64,000 bases of DNA from Molanna angustata (GCA_963576475.1 OY754980.1:29054563-29118562); one strand, 5' to 3'. Positions 20,239 to 30,659 are shown, counted from the first letter of the stretch. Notes: generated by a model not told the origin, from the sequence alone. Program-made: numbers and translations.

Positions 20239-21050
20239 CCACATCCACCACAACAATCTTGGGCCGTTCCTGATTTCTGGACATCCCAATACATCACAGG
20301 ACACGGCAGCTTTGGTAGTTACCTTCATAGATTCTGCCTTGTAAAGTCGTCAGTGAAGGGGTGGAGGTGGGCGTAGCTATCCACCACACCATCCACCACA
20401 GTGTAAAGCGATGCTAATTTATTCCATAAAAGAGTTATCTAACAAGTAATTTTCGTAAATCGAAGATGCACTGTACTTGATACAATATTTCTAACATGAA
20501 CTAGCGATCGGCAAACACATCTTTAAAACCAAACATAACACATACATGGCATAAAAAAATGTATAATCCAAGTATTTATATCCATTTATGGCGAAGAGAA
20601 ATTATTATCGCTTTCCTGGGGATCAAACCAACCGCTGGATATTTTTTTTTCTTTCATAAAATGCAGACAACAAGTTTTTCGCCTTAATATAATATAATCA
20701 TGTGGTCGAGAAGATTTTCTGAGAATTTTGTCGGGACTTTTTCGACCAAACTCTTCATGTTAATCCATGCCACATTAGTTTAGTGATGTACTGAATACAG
20801 AGGCATGATTCCCTGTTTATATCTTACAGGGAATCAGGCTTCAAACGAAAGAAATGCAAACTCTCTTGTGATTATTAAAAAAAAAATACTTGTTATCTTT
20901 GATGCAGATAAATTTGTTTTTTAGAGTATTATTTATCTATTTTCATCATTTTACATAATAACTGCACAATGGTGGTCTTATAGCAATCCCATTTGGTGAG
21001 GTAAATTGTGTGCATGACCATTTTATCTATTTTTTTACCAATTTATCTGA
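20239..21050. other. No gene seen
   Basis: It contains CCACCATCCACCACA-type repeats at 20220-20400 that partly mirror each other. The remainder is AT-rich. The 63-codon frame at 20153 is read through the SINE1 copy and is not a gene. Confidence 0.4.
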
Positions 21051-21054
21051 ATAA

Positions 21055-21356
21055 TTCATTCATTCATTCATTCATACCATCACGGCATATCCCACAATGT
21101 GGGGTAACCAGCGAAAGGTGTCTGGGTGTGCATTGTCTTATAAAAGGGAGAACAACACATCTATGTATACCCACACACCAGTCTCGTTTCATCAAAAATG
21201 GCACTACATTAAGAATGCGTGGTGAACCTCATTGCTGAACTATGTGAGATGTTATTGTTGCCTGTTGTATTTTCGATTACCCGGCTCTTACGGGACACTC
21301 GAAATCAATGATTTAAAAGAATGGAAGCACTATTCTAAGCCGGTGCCTCACAGCTA
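21055..21356 (-). mobile_element. SINE R, full-length short form
   Basis: It starts with an ATTC/CATT run (complement of a GAAT tail), then ACCATCACGGCATATCCCAC, and ends with the head CCGGTGCCTCACAGCT. It is nearly identical to 52087-52383 over its whole length, so it is a young copy. Confidence 0.88.
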
Positions 21357-21361
21357 GAATT

Positions 21362-21866
21362 ATAGAATGGTATCGTCGCACCGACTCTAATGTATGCTAG
21401 TGAGACATGGACATGGCAGAAGACGCATGAAAGAAGAATTACAAAACGCGGTTGAAATGAGGTCACTAAGACGAATGTGTGGTAAAACGATGTATGATAG
21501 AATAGAAATGAGGATATTAGACGAGAATGTATGATTGAAAGAAATATCGTAAGTAAGATGAAAATAAATGCCCTAAGGTGGTTCAGCCTTATAGAAGGAA
21601 TGACCGTCTGACAAAAAAATGTATACAAGGTTGATAAAAGAGGAACGAAAAGTAGAGGTCGGCCAAGAAAAAGCTGGCACGATCACATAAATGAGGTTTT
21701 GAAAGATGGTGATGTTAGAAGTAAGAATAATAGTAGAGCGTGTATGAGACGATGTATAGACGTGAATGAAGCGAGGAATGTATGTCAAGAGAGAGGAGTC
21801 TGGCGTTCGCTTCTCTCTGCCTACCCTAAAAATAGGGAAATGGCGTGATGGTGTGGTATGGTAAAA
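21362..21866 (+). pseudogene. LINE A, 5'-truncated, frame-broken
   Basis: It starts at the NGIVAPTLMYASETWTWQKT region and runs to SAYPKN and the GATGGTGTGGTATGGT tail. It is very close to the 32.4-kb copy in sequence but has several 1-2 nt deletions (for example in RIRNEDI). It faces the next LINE A copy tail to tail. Confidence 0.85.
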
Positions 21867-21887
21867 TTATAGAAATAAAAATCAATA

Positions 21888-22206
21888 CATACATACCATC
21901 ACGCCATGTCCCTCACGGGGTAGGCAGAGAGAACCGACCGCCACTTACTTTTATCTCGACATACATTCATCGCCTCGTCAACATTCATACATCGTCTTAT
22001 ACATGTTCGTCTGTTGTTCATGCTTCTAACATTTCCGTCTTTCAAAATACCGTTCATATGGACGTGCCATCCCTTTCTTGGGCGCCCCCGACCTCTTATT
22101 CCATTCCTGTCCGCAATGTATGTTTTCTTCATCAGGCGTTCCTCATTCATTCTCCCCATGTGGCCAAACCATCTCAATGTGTTCACTTTCATTCTATTAA
22201 TAACAA
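21888..22206 (-). pseudogene. LINE A, 5'-truncated, open 107-codon frame
   Basis: The minus frame 22222-21899 reads MSCLIFVINRMKVNTLRWFG to SAYPVRDMA. RMKVNTLRWFGHMGRM, GRGRPRKGWHVHM and the cysteine-rich NNRRTCIRRCMN block are intact. The tail is (TATG)n, complement ACATACATACC. It belongs to the YPVRDMA subfamily, unlike its tail-to-tail neighbour. Confidence 0.85.
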
Positions 22207-22299
22207 AAATCAAACAACTCAATAATTTACCCTTTAACTTTTTCCTTTGTATCTTTTAAAGTACTTACATACTTATATTTAAAGAAAATTTTGCAATTG

Positions 22300-22436
22300 T
22301 TAAATATATTACTGAGTTTAAATTTAATTATTTAAAAGAACCTTTAAAAGGTTTATAACTTGATTCATATAATATAGCTACTGTAAATTTGTAATGTAAA
22401 CTGTTGGTTCTGTAAATCAATAAAATAAATAAATAC
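22300..22436 (+). repeat. E repeat, inverted partner of 19477-19612
   Basis: Plus-oriented copy ending TCAATAAAATAAATAAATAC. It pairs with the 19.5-kb copy at roughly 95% or better by eye over ~130 bp. Confidence 0.85.
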
Positions 22437-22601
22437 AAAATAATAAAAATAAGGGGGAGGAGAGAAGTATTTGAAACTCAAAGATCCGATGGGATGTGAT
22501 TCTAAAGATCATTATTAAGATAATGTTTAATTAATATTGTGGATGGATTTTGTATTTTCTTACATATCTATTTTAATCGGTAGATATAAAAACACTAATT
22601 A

Positions 22602-22762
22602 GATGGGTCGGTGGCAGAGCGGTTAGCGCGCTGGGCTAGTAATCCAGTGGTCGCGAGTTCGAATCCTGCCTCGACCGATTTCGTTCACCTAAGCACAAGC
22701 ATTTATTTGTTTATTTTAGGGAACGTATGAAGATGTATATGTACTTGTTTAACAAGGACATA
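22602..22762 (+). mobile_element. SINE1, best-preserved copy
   Basis: Head: GGTCGGTGGCAGAGCGGTTA, anticodon stem-loop CTGGGCTAGTAATCCAG (AGT, Thr), B box GAGTTCGAATCCTGCC. The D arm, anticodon arm and most of the acceptor can pair; the T stem has mismatches. The body runs to ACTTGTTTAACAAGGACA. Because the same body follows the head in five places, I call a SINE and not a tRNA gene. Confidence 0.88.
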
Positions 22763-23684
22763 TTCAGTTTTTATAAAAAAAAATATTAATTATTTTAGAG
22801 ACATTATATGTTCGTTTGTTGTTCAAGCATCTTACTTTTTTATTTAATTTATATTATAATACATTATAATGATATAATCCAACTGTCGATTTGTTCAGGA
22901 GAACTTTGTTCTCTTAACATATCGACAATGTATCAAGCCAGAATACGCGAGAATTGTATGGAGAGGTCTACTTTTTTCACGGCTTTTCCAACTTTGAAGT
23001 CAAAAAACACCAACTTAGAGGCTTCGCAGCATATATGTTCCATACACGGATTTACTCAGAATTCAGAGTAGAACATTTCGTGTGTCTGTGTGTGTGTGTG
23101 TCTGTGTGTGTGTCTGTGTGTGTGTCTGTGTGTCCGTCCCCCCCTTATAACTTTTGATCCGCTCAATTTACAGAGCCTAAAATTTCAAAATATATAAATA
23201 GTTACAGGCCTACAAAACTTTTATACTCGGAATTTTGAATTTTTGTTTCAGTCAGGGGTTATCAACTTTTGAATTTTTATTTTATTTTTCCATATATCTC
23301 AGAAACGATAAACGGTAGAACGCTGAAAATTGGTACAAACATAGACAAATACAAAATCTCAAATTAGTTTTTTCAAAAAAATTCCAGGGTTTCTCAAACA
23401 TTTTTTATTAAGAAAAATATTTTTTTTATGATAAATTTATGAGTTTAACTGCCTATATTTCCAAAACTTTTACAATTATCGAAAAAAGCCGAAACACCCC
23501 AACTAGATAATTTAATTTTCTTAAAAAAATATTAACATTGTAGCAGAAGATCTCAATTTTTTTTTAACAATTTTTTTAAAAATTGAATTTAGTGACGACA
23601 TCGCTTCATACATTTTGTATGGCAGTCGCCTATACACAATATGTAAGAAGACTTAATAGTTTGATACTTCATCTCCAAACATAC
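22763..23684. other. No gene; TG-rich microsatellite at 23073-23135
   Basis: GTGTCTGTGTGTGTG-type repeats are followed by CCCCCTTATAACTTTTGATC and by AGAACGCTGAAAATTGGTAC at ~23320. That layout is common in arthropod interspersed repeats. The frames at 22808 and 22954 run through the microsatellite and end in a CVCVSVC peptide. Confidence 0.45.
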
Positions 23685-23775
23685 ATACATACCATCATGC
23701 TATTTGCATATTCTGGGTAGGAAAAAGGATCTTCCTCCATACTATCCTATCTTGACATACATACCTACATATGTT
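23685..23775 (-). mobile_element. LINE A 3' end, heavily decayed
   Basis: ACATACATACCATCATGCTA is the complement of the LINE A tail, followed by a GGGTAGG..CTTGACATACAT pattern typical of the next 80 bases of the family. Confidence 0.55.
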
Positions 23776-24034
23776 GTATAGAAAACAAAATATCTGAAAA
23801 TATTCAATAATTTGTATCTATGGGTTTATAGTTTGGTACATATTCTTCAACTATACATACTATCGCTATCGACAGTTGGATCTCATGTGTTACATGCAAC
23901 TAGTATATTATAATTTAATTTTATTGAATTGTATTTTTTACTTATATTTTTTGTTTGTATTATGATTTTCAATATTAACAAAAAAAATTATGTATTACTT
24001 CTCTGGTAATATGTCAAATATTAATTTATCACCA

Positions 24035-25121
24035 TGACAATCAGCGTATGGAGTGAAGAGTAAGCTGATACGCGCAATCGCGTCATTATATGAGAACAGC
24101 GAAGCATGTGTTCGTGTCAACGCCACAGTAACATCGTGGTTCTCGATAAATAATGGCGTTAGACAGGGATGCGTGCTGTCTCCATGGCTCTTCAACCTGT
24201 ACATTGACTTCTGTATAAGAGCCCTTAAGGATGAAAGCAAGGGTCTGAAACTGAGTAATGTAATAGTGCGTGATTTGATGTATGCAGATGACAAAGTACT
24301 GTTAGCTGAAAGTATGGAAGAGTTACAGTATCTTGTAAGCATGGTATATGAAGGATGCATAGAGAACGGTCTTTGCAAATCAAAGGTAATGGTCTTTGAA
24401 AAGAGTGAAAGCAGAACAGCGTGTAAAATAAGAGTAGAGAATGAATGGCTAGAGCAAGTCGACGAGTATGTATATCTGGGAAGCATGTTTCAACGGAATG
24501 GACGACCTGATAAGGATATCGAAAGAAGAGTTATGGCAGGAAACAGAGTGAATGGAGCACTGAGACCAGTTATGAATGATCGCAACATATCAAAGGCTGC
24601 CAAAGTTGCCATTCATAACGCTATCTTAGTGCCAACATTGACGTATGCAAGTGAAACCTGGACATGGCAGAAGTCGCACGAAAGCAGAATAAATGCTGTT
24701 GAAATGAGATCGCTAAGAAGAATCTGCAATAGAACGATGTATGACAGGGTAAGAAATGAGAACATAAGGAAAGAATGTAAGATGAAGAAAGATATCATTA
24801 ATAGAATGAAAGTGAACACACTGAGATGGTTTGGCCACATGGGTAGAATGATTGAGGAACGCCTGACGAAGAAAATATACAATGCGGATAGGAATGGATT
24901 GAAAGGCCGGGGCCGCCCAAGAAAGGGATGGCACGACCATGTGAACGATATTCTGAAAGACGGAAATGTTAGAAGCGTGAACAACAGACGAACATGTATA
25001 AGACGATGTATGAATGTTGTCGAGGCGATGAATGTGTGCCAGGATAGAAAGATATGGCGTTCGGTTCTCTCTGCCTACCCCGTAAGGGACATGGCGTGAT
25101 GGTATGTATGTATGTATGTAC
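24035..25121 (+). mobile_element. LINE A, longest copy in window
   Basis: It spans the RT palm to the 3' tail. The end is CCCCGTAAGGGACATGGCGT followed by GATGGTATGTATGTATG. The 5' end is truncated inside the RT domain. The single open frame to the natural stop suggests a relatively recent insertion. Confidence 0.88.
24053..25099 (+). CDS. LINE A reverse transcriptase, C-terminal 348 codons
   Basis: RNA-directed DNA polymerase part of an RTE-like ORF, which would copy its own RNA at a nicked target site. Visible in order: RQGCVLSPWLFNLYIDFCIR (RT motif B region, residues ~38-57), LMYADDKVLLAE with the catalytic YADD (~78), the thumb with YVYLGSMFQRNG (~143), PTLTYASETWTWQ (~195), LRWFGHMGRM (~265), GRGRPRKGWHDHV (~294) and a cysteine-rich end NNRRTCIRRCMN..NVCQD. 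The endonuclease and RT motifs 0-A are missing by 5' truncation, so this protein cannot be active alone. The ATG at 24053 is only the first in frame, not the native start. Clade assignment is by motif memory. Confidence 0.8.
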   Translation: MKSKLIRAIASLYENSEACVRVNATVTSWFSINNGVRQGCVLSPWLFNLYIDFCIRALKDESKGLKLSNVIVRDLMYADDKVLLAESMEELQYLVSMVYEGCIENGLCKSKVMVFEKSESRTACKIRVENEWLEQVDEYVYLGSMFQRNGRPDKDIERRVMAGNRVNGALRPVMNDRNISKAAKVAIHNAILVPTLTYASETWTWQKSHESRINAVEMRSLRRICNRTMYDRVRNENIRKECKMKKDIINRMKVNTLRWFGHMGRMIEERLTKKIYNADRNGLKGRGRPRKGWHDHVNDILKDGNVRSVNNRRTCIRRCMNVVEAMNVCQDRKIWRSVLSAYPVRDMA

Positions 25122-25360
25122 AAGTTGCCACATTATGGAGCCACATTCATAAAAACACAATTAAAAAAACTGTGTCTACAACAAGAATCGAAGCCGGGGC
25201 TCTTGGTAAAAAGTTGTTCATATGGTCGTGCCAATTGTTTCTTGGCCAATCTCGGCATCTTGATCCGTCCCTGTCAGCTTTGGAAATTTTAAGAAATCAT
25301 TTCTATTGTAAACGATTTTTACGACGAAGTTCACCGGCCATTCTGAATCTAGTGCCTTTT

Positions 25361-25478
25361 TAAGCGTAGACGAGACTGGTGTGTTGATATACACGCACGT
25401 GTCGTGCCTTTTTTTATAAGGTGATGTCGCTGGTGACCCCATATTGTGTCATGTGTAGTGATGGGATGAATGAATCGT
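25361..25478 (+). mobile_element. SINE R 3' fragment, decayed
   Basis: AGCGTAGACGAGACTGGTGT, GTCGTGCCTTTTTTTATAAG, GTGACCCCATATTGTGTCAT, then GTGATGGGATGAATGAAT. The last part is the family tail. No head. Confidence 0.7.
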
Positions 25479-25874
25479 TCACGCCAAAGATTTGTCTTTG
25501 AGATAAAAATGAAAATGATGAATCATGCGGCTCTGGTTAGTTTCTTGGAGCAAGGCTACCAACCTTACATAGATCCCCCGTTACCATAAACCGTCCAACT
25601 GACTGACATGTTTGTTTATTGCCATATCACCGCCTAGAGAATTCTAAGATAGTTTTGATATTGGCCAATCACAGCCGCGCGTCGAACGCTTTTCGCCGAT
25701 ATTAAAGATATTTTTTTCGCAACATGTTTACATTATCAACTCGATTCCTGTTTACACTAAAGACACTGTAAATATATCTTAACCTGCGGCCGATTCGATA
25801 GTTTATTAATAATTTGTAATAGTTATATTGTAGATTTCAGCACATGCCTACCTGTGATAGACCAATATAATAAC
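25479..25874. other. No gene; unique region with CCAAT-like motif
   Basis: Sequence is not repeated in the window. TTGGCCAATCACAGCCGCGC at ~25655 has CCAAT on both strands and a GC-rich tail. I cannot tell whether this is regulatory. Confidence 0.3.
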
Positions 25875-25877
25875 ACT

Positions 25878-26520
25878 ATACTCAGGGGCGTGCCTAGAAT
25901 CTCCAGACTGCGCAAACCCTGAAGGGAAATAGGGAAATGTCGAATATATAAGGTTTTTTCAGCATAATTTCATCGTTGTTCATTGCAGTGGTCATGAAAA
26001 ATATTTTTTAATCACATGCCAAAATAATATTTAGGCCTGAAAATGATTGTATCCAATTTTCAATACCTGCATCTTGTAGTATGGTTGCGATAATACAAAA
26101 AATGTTTTTTTTCAAAACGACATTTTTTGTAACCTTCGATATTTTATGTATTTCTTTACATATTATATTTATTTTTTATTTATTTATTTATTGAAGACAA
26201 ACATACAGCCAATTTAGTACATAAGACATAGCTAACATTAATACAACAAATAAGCAAAAATGTTTGATGAGTATTACTGGTTAACAAAACATGAATTGAG
26301 GAAAAAACAATCAGTAACATAATATTATTTGCTGTAGGAAATGGAAATTGAAAGGAAATGGGACGATATGGGAAGCGTGTGTAAGATCACTCAGAGCGAT
26401 GAGGGAACGTGGCCAAAATGGATAATTTAAATCTTCTATGTGATGAGTTGAAGAGATCAATGTCATGGAAGAAAGAATCTTAATATTTCGGCTTCCATAA
26501 GCTATTCTGCTACTGATTAT
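25878..26520 (+). repeat. F repeat, interrupted copy
   Basis: GGGGCGTGCCTAGAATCTCC, GGGAAATGTCGAA, AATCACATGCCAAAATAATA match 62085-62310. The continuation ..CCATAAGCTATTCTGCTACT (26490) matches CTATAAGCAATTCCGCTACT (62375). In the second copy these parts are ~40 bp apart; here ~360 bp, so about 300 bp was inserted. Confidence 0.65.
26165..26465 (-). mobile_element. Probable LINE 3' end inserted in F repeat
   Basis: It starts with TTTATTTATTTATTTATTGA, the complement of an AAAT tail, followed by AGACAAACATACAGCC, a layout also seen at 17010. It has no readable frame. It accounts for the extra length inside the F repeat. Confidence 0.45.
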
Positions 26521-26968
26521 ACCTACATGTCTAACCAGGGGTAGATTGAAAGAAGTTTTTAAGGTGGAGATATTTTATGGAATACTGTAAACATTTATAT
26601 TTATTTATTTGTAAAACAAACACGTTACAGTATAATAAATAAAGGAAAAAATATAAAAAAATATGATTAGTTATTGCATCCTAATAATATATTTTCACAT
26701 TAAGAGTAACAAATATAAATTTCACATAAAAATAAAAATATATGTATCTACTATATATTATGTTAGTGTTTTATGGTTTTATGTAGAAATGTGTTAAATC
26801 GAATTATTGTAATATGTATATTTTTAAAATCTGCTTATGATATTTGTATTTTATCGAAATATTTCAAGTATGTAGGTATTAGGTATTGTAGTTACAACTA
26901 GTGTAGAAACAACTCTTATTATTTTTTTATTATTTCCAAATAAAAAAGAATTAGGTAAGTAAATAAGC
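26521..26968. other. AT-rich DNA, no gene seen
   Basis: Nothing recognised up to the target-site duplication of the next LINE A copy. Confidence 0.4.
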
Positions 26969-26978
26969 CATAATTACA

Positions 26979-27394
26979 ACAACAACAATATACCATCACG
27001 CCGTTTCCCTATTTGGGGCAGGCAGAGAGAACCGAACGCCAGACTCCTCTCTCTTGACATACATTCCTCGCTTCATTCACGTCCATACATCGTCTCATAC
27101 ACGCTCTTCTATTATTCTTACTTCTAACATTACCATCTTTTAAAATCCCATTTATGTGATCGTGCCAACTTTTTCTTGGCCGACCTATACTTTTCGTTCC
27201 TCTTTTATCATCCTTGTATACTTTTTTTGTCAGACGGTCATCACTCATTCATTCTATGTGGCCGAACCAGCTTAGGGCATTTATTTTCATCTTACTTACG
27301 ATGTTTCTTTCAATCATACATTCTCGTCTAATATCCTCATTTCTTATTCTATCATACATCGTTTTACCACACATTCGTCTTAGTGACCTCATTT
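26979..27394 (-). pseudogene. LINE A, 5'-truncated, flanked by 10-bp TSD
   Basis: On the minus strand the copy runs from MRSLRRMCGKTMYDRIRNED to CQERGVWRSVLSA and the GCGTGATGGTATA end with a TTG-repeat tail. CATAATTACA lies at both 26969-26978 and 27395-27404. One stop separates the two open halves (27488-27249 and 27248-27009). Confidence 0.88.
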
Positions 27395-28080
27395 CATAAT
27401 TACATAACAATATTAATACAAAATACAATACAAATAAAATATATATCAATATTAGGTAGGTACTTGGATATATTGCCTCACTAGGCAAAAGCCATAATTA
27501 CATAACAATATTAATACAAAATACAATACAAATAAAATATATATCAATATTAGGTAGGTACTTGGATATATTGTCTCACTAGGCAAAAGCCATAATTACA
27601 TAACAATATTAATACAAAATACAATACAAATAAAATATATATCAATATTAGGTAGGTACTTGGATATATTGCCTCACTAGGCAAAAGCCATAATTACATA
27701 ACAATATTAATACAAAATACAATACAAATAAAATATATATCAATATTAGGTAGGTACTTGGATATATTGTCTCACTAGGCAAAAGCCATAATTACATAAC
27801 AATATTAATACAAAATACAATACAAATAAAATATATATCAATATTAGGTAGGTACTTGGATATATTGCCTCACTAGGCAAAAGCCATAATTACATAACAA
27901 TATTAATACAAAATACAATACAAATAAAATATATATCAATATTAGGTAGGTACTTGGATATATTGCCTCACTAGGCAAAAGCCATAATTACATAACAATA
28001 TTAATACAAAATACAATACAAATAAAATATATATCAATATTAGGTAGGTACTTGGATATATTGCCTCACTAGGCAAAAGC
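27395..28080. repeat. 98-bp tandem repeat, exactly 7 copies, LINE 3'-UTR derived
   Basis: Units start at 27395, 27493, 27591, 27689, 27787, 27885 and 27983. They are almost identical: the only difference I see is TTGTCTCAC in units 2 and 4 against TTGCCTCAC in the others. Each unit ends in CCTCACTAGGCAAAAGC, one arm of the LINE tail hairpin. The other arm, CTGTTCCGAGGCAATA, appears once after the last unit. The near-identity means a very recent expansion. Confidence 0.95.
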
Positions 28081-28689
28081 CTGTTCCGAGGCAATACCTT
28101 TTCAAAATGAGTATGTAGCTGTGCAAGTATTTAGTCAGTCAGTCCTCTCTCACATCCCACAACCTCTATCTCCCTCCTTTCCTTGTTGCTGTGATGTTGC
28201 TTTGTTTGTTTTTTGTTACACTATTCGCATCACGTTGGTTGGAAGATATTGCCTTACAGCAATAAACCCACCATTAAACACATAATATTGTACACGAAGT
28301 AAAGAGTGAAATAAATATTAATAAAACACATAAAAACCACTGGTCTATAAAAATAGTATGAAGGAAAGATGTTCTGTGTGTAAAGTAAACACATATTTTT
28401 TTATGTGCAGGTAATTGGCTTAGTGATTTTTTTTGTGTATATTAGCGATATACAGTCTGTTATCAGGAATCTGGATCAATATTGTTTATCAAATGTTACA
28501 AGTTTAAAGCACCGCCTGTCTTCAATTTGCTCGCAAAATATTTCGCCGAGATTACACAGGAAAATATGTTCAATACATTTACAAAATTAAACCATGTCTC
28601 ACTCAACATATTACTTTAACACCCATTACACCAAATATTATCATCTCATATGCCTAAAAGCCGTTCTTCATTATCTACTTCTTCATCAT
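28081..28689. other. No gene seen
   Basis: It begins with the closing arm of the LINE hairpin. The 61-codon frame at 28405 has no recognisable domain. Confidence 0.4.
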
Positions 28690-28815
28690 CATTCATGGCT
28701 CTGTTAGTCAGATATGCGATTCCAGAGCCAACGATCCCGAATTCGATTCCTGGTAGAGACAAAGTTATTAATTATTGTGTTTGAGTCTGGATTTGATAGA
28801 CGATTAATATCACAA
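28690..28815 (+). mobile_element. SINE2, decayed
   Basis: TGGCTCTGTTAGTCAGATAT (A box region), CCCGAATTCGATTCCTGGTA (B box), then GAGTCTGG..GACGATTAATATCAC, in SINE2 order. Confidence 0.65.
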
Positions 28816-29014
28816 ATATTCAAAATTAATAATAACAATAAAATAATATTTTTATGCAATATTTGTCTTCACATAATGTAGTGGACTTATTGCCCGTAGG
28901 CAATTTCTATCAGTAAACCACACTGGTAAATACATCAGTAGCAAGTATAAAAAATATTACAAATAAAAACTAAGAAACATTACAAGAAGAAGAAAAAAAA
29001 TTTAATGAATGAAT
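28816..29014 (-). repeat. Retroelement tail with TTGCC hairpin
   Basis: CTTATTGCCCGTAGGCAATT (28887) is the complement of the AATTGCC..GGCAATAAG tail motif. The rest is AT-rich. Confidence 0.35.
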
Positions 29015-29174
29015 ATGTCCTTGTAACAAGAACATATATGTATATCCTCATACATTCCCTAACCTAAGCATAAATGCTTGTGCATTAGGTGAACGAAATC
29101 GGTCGAGGCAGGATTTGAGCTCGCGACCACTGGATTACTAGCCCAGCTCGCTAACCGCTCTGCCACCACCCATT
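29015..29174 (-). mobile_element. SINE1
   Basis: The left end is TGTCCTTGTAACAAGAACAT. The minus-strand head reads GGTGGCAGAGCGGTTAGCGA with anticodon loop CTAGTAA (AGT) and B box GAGCTCAAATCC (one change from consensus). Full length. Confidence 0.85.
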
Positions 29175-29454
29175 TAAATAACTATTAACATTTCCAGTCC
29201 GGAAGAGCAAGATTTGCGTGAAAGAGAATTAAAATAATAAAATTGAATTTCAAAATTTTAAAATTAAATAAAATAACTGTGAACAATAAAAGGCTTTTTT
29301 AACTATTCCACTATATATTTGACTACAACCTACAACCGGTTTCGTACTTAGTACATTTTCAATGACATAGTAAGGACGACAATGTATTAAATTTTTAACA
29401 TTTAAAAACAAATAAAAATTTGAAATGAAAATGAAAATGAATGCTTTAAAAACG

Positions 29455-29800
29455 AAATGTGGCGATTTGTTATTTGGTGCGAGTTGAATTTATATTTGAC
29501 AAAGTACTTACAAGTTAATAAAACACAAGTATTAAAATGAACCGTTGTCTATGGAAAACTAATCAGCTCTAAGTTTATGGACTTAACACATATGATATCA
29601 ATATGAAGTCAATCGGACTTATAGTTTGGGCTGCAGGGAAGACACAAAAAAAAACAACGTAAATGATGAATTCATAGGGAAGAAATCAAAGTTGTCCATG
29701 GAATACTAATCAGCTCTAGGTCTTTGCACTTTACACATATGATGTTAATATGAAGTCGATCGGACTTATAGTTTGGGCTGTAGAGAGGACACAAAAAAGA
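29455..29800 (+). repeat. SINE2 tail followed by a two-unit direct repeat
   Basis: 29455-29520 (TTGTTATTTGGTGCGAG, ATTTGACAAAGTACTTAC) is the end of SINE2. Two ~110-bp direct copies follow (29537-29655 and 29685-29800) built around AACTAATCAGCTCTA and CGGACTTATAGTTTGGGCTG. The 'GTCGATCGGACTTATAG' wording is common in insect repeats, but I cannot name the family. Confidence 0.6.
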
Positions 29801-30659
29801 TAAATGCTACGGCGTACGGCGTATACGCCATACACACAAACACATCACGACGAAACTCATAGTGTGCATTCTCTACATGATACCCATTGGGAAATTGATG
29901 TAAAAAAAATATGCTTAAATTTTGCGAAATCATGACTCTCCCCTATTCCATAGTGTGGAGAGTAAAAACATATATTATAATACACAAGTATTTTATACTG
30001 GTATATAGTTCGAAACATTTTTTTTCTGTATTATATTTCTGTATTGTTTATATTATGTACAAGAAGATGTATAAATAAATAAATAAATATATTCGTATTA
30101 AGTATATTTTTATTATATCGGATGGGAGTTAAACATGAAGGAATATTTCATAACCGCTACATTTTTTGTCTCCTAACCACTAACTGATCTCCGCCTTCAA
30201 TTCATACCTAAAACAATCCTCTCTTTAATGGTTAAAAAAAAAGGTTGTGTAGTTTGTTGGATATCTCTCTTGACATAATGAAATATGTTACTGCAAAAGA
30301 TGTTACAAAGGTAGGGTATAATTAAGTACATAATATGTAGATACCTACTTATATTGTGAAATATGTGCAGTCTGCAGTGCGCAGCAAAACGTAATGAGAA
30401 TGAATTACACTCACCACATAATGTTTTATAATAATAATGTACATAGAATGTAAAAGTATAAAAGTTAGTTGAAGATAACAGGAATATACATTGCTTCAAT
30501 TATAGTTAGGCACTGAATGCACTTATAACTAAATATAGACAATTTACGCCAAGACACTAAAGATTGGTCATATATATTATATTTGTAACATTTGCTAAGG
30601 AGTTTCTTCCAAGAATATTACTCGTTAAAAAGTATAAAAACAATCTTCTTCTTTTTCGA
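29801..30659. other. No gene; probable LINE tail ends at 30090
   Basis: GTACAAGAAGATGTATAAATAA plus an AAAT run at 30056-30090 is a retroelement-like 3' tail. GGCGTACGGCGTATACGCC at ~29822 is a short palindrome. The 100-codon minus frame at 30197 shows no coding signs. Confidence 0.35.

Larger units (their letters stand above)
23997..25215 (-). mobile_element. SINE2 copy split by LINE A
   Basis: Left piece 23997-24034 (GTCAAATATTAATTTATCAC) and right piece 25120-25215 (ACAAGTTGCCACATTATGGA to GAATCGAAGCCGGGGCTCTT) are adjacent in intact SINE2 copies (39460-39662, 46195-46412). The LINE A copy 24035-25121 lies between them. The LINE is therefore the later insertion. Confidence 0.7.

Noticed and set aside
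22608..22678. tRNA-Thr(AGU) gene
   Set aside because: The T stem is mismatched, the acceptor stem is incomplete, and the same non-tRNA body follows the head at five places; it is the head of SINE1.
23073..23135. Cysteine-rich secreted peptide (CVCVSVCVSVC)
   Set aside because: Translation of a GTGTCTGTGTGTG microsatellite.
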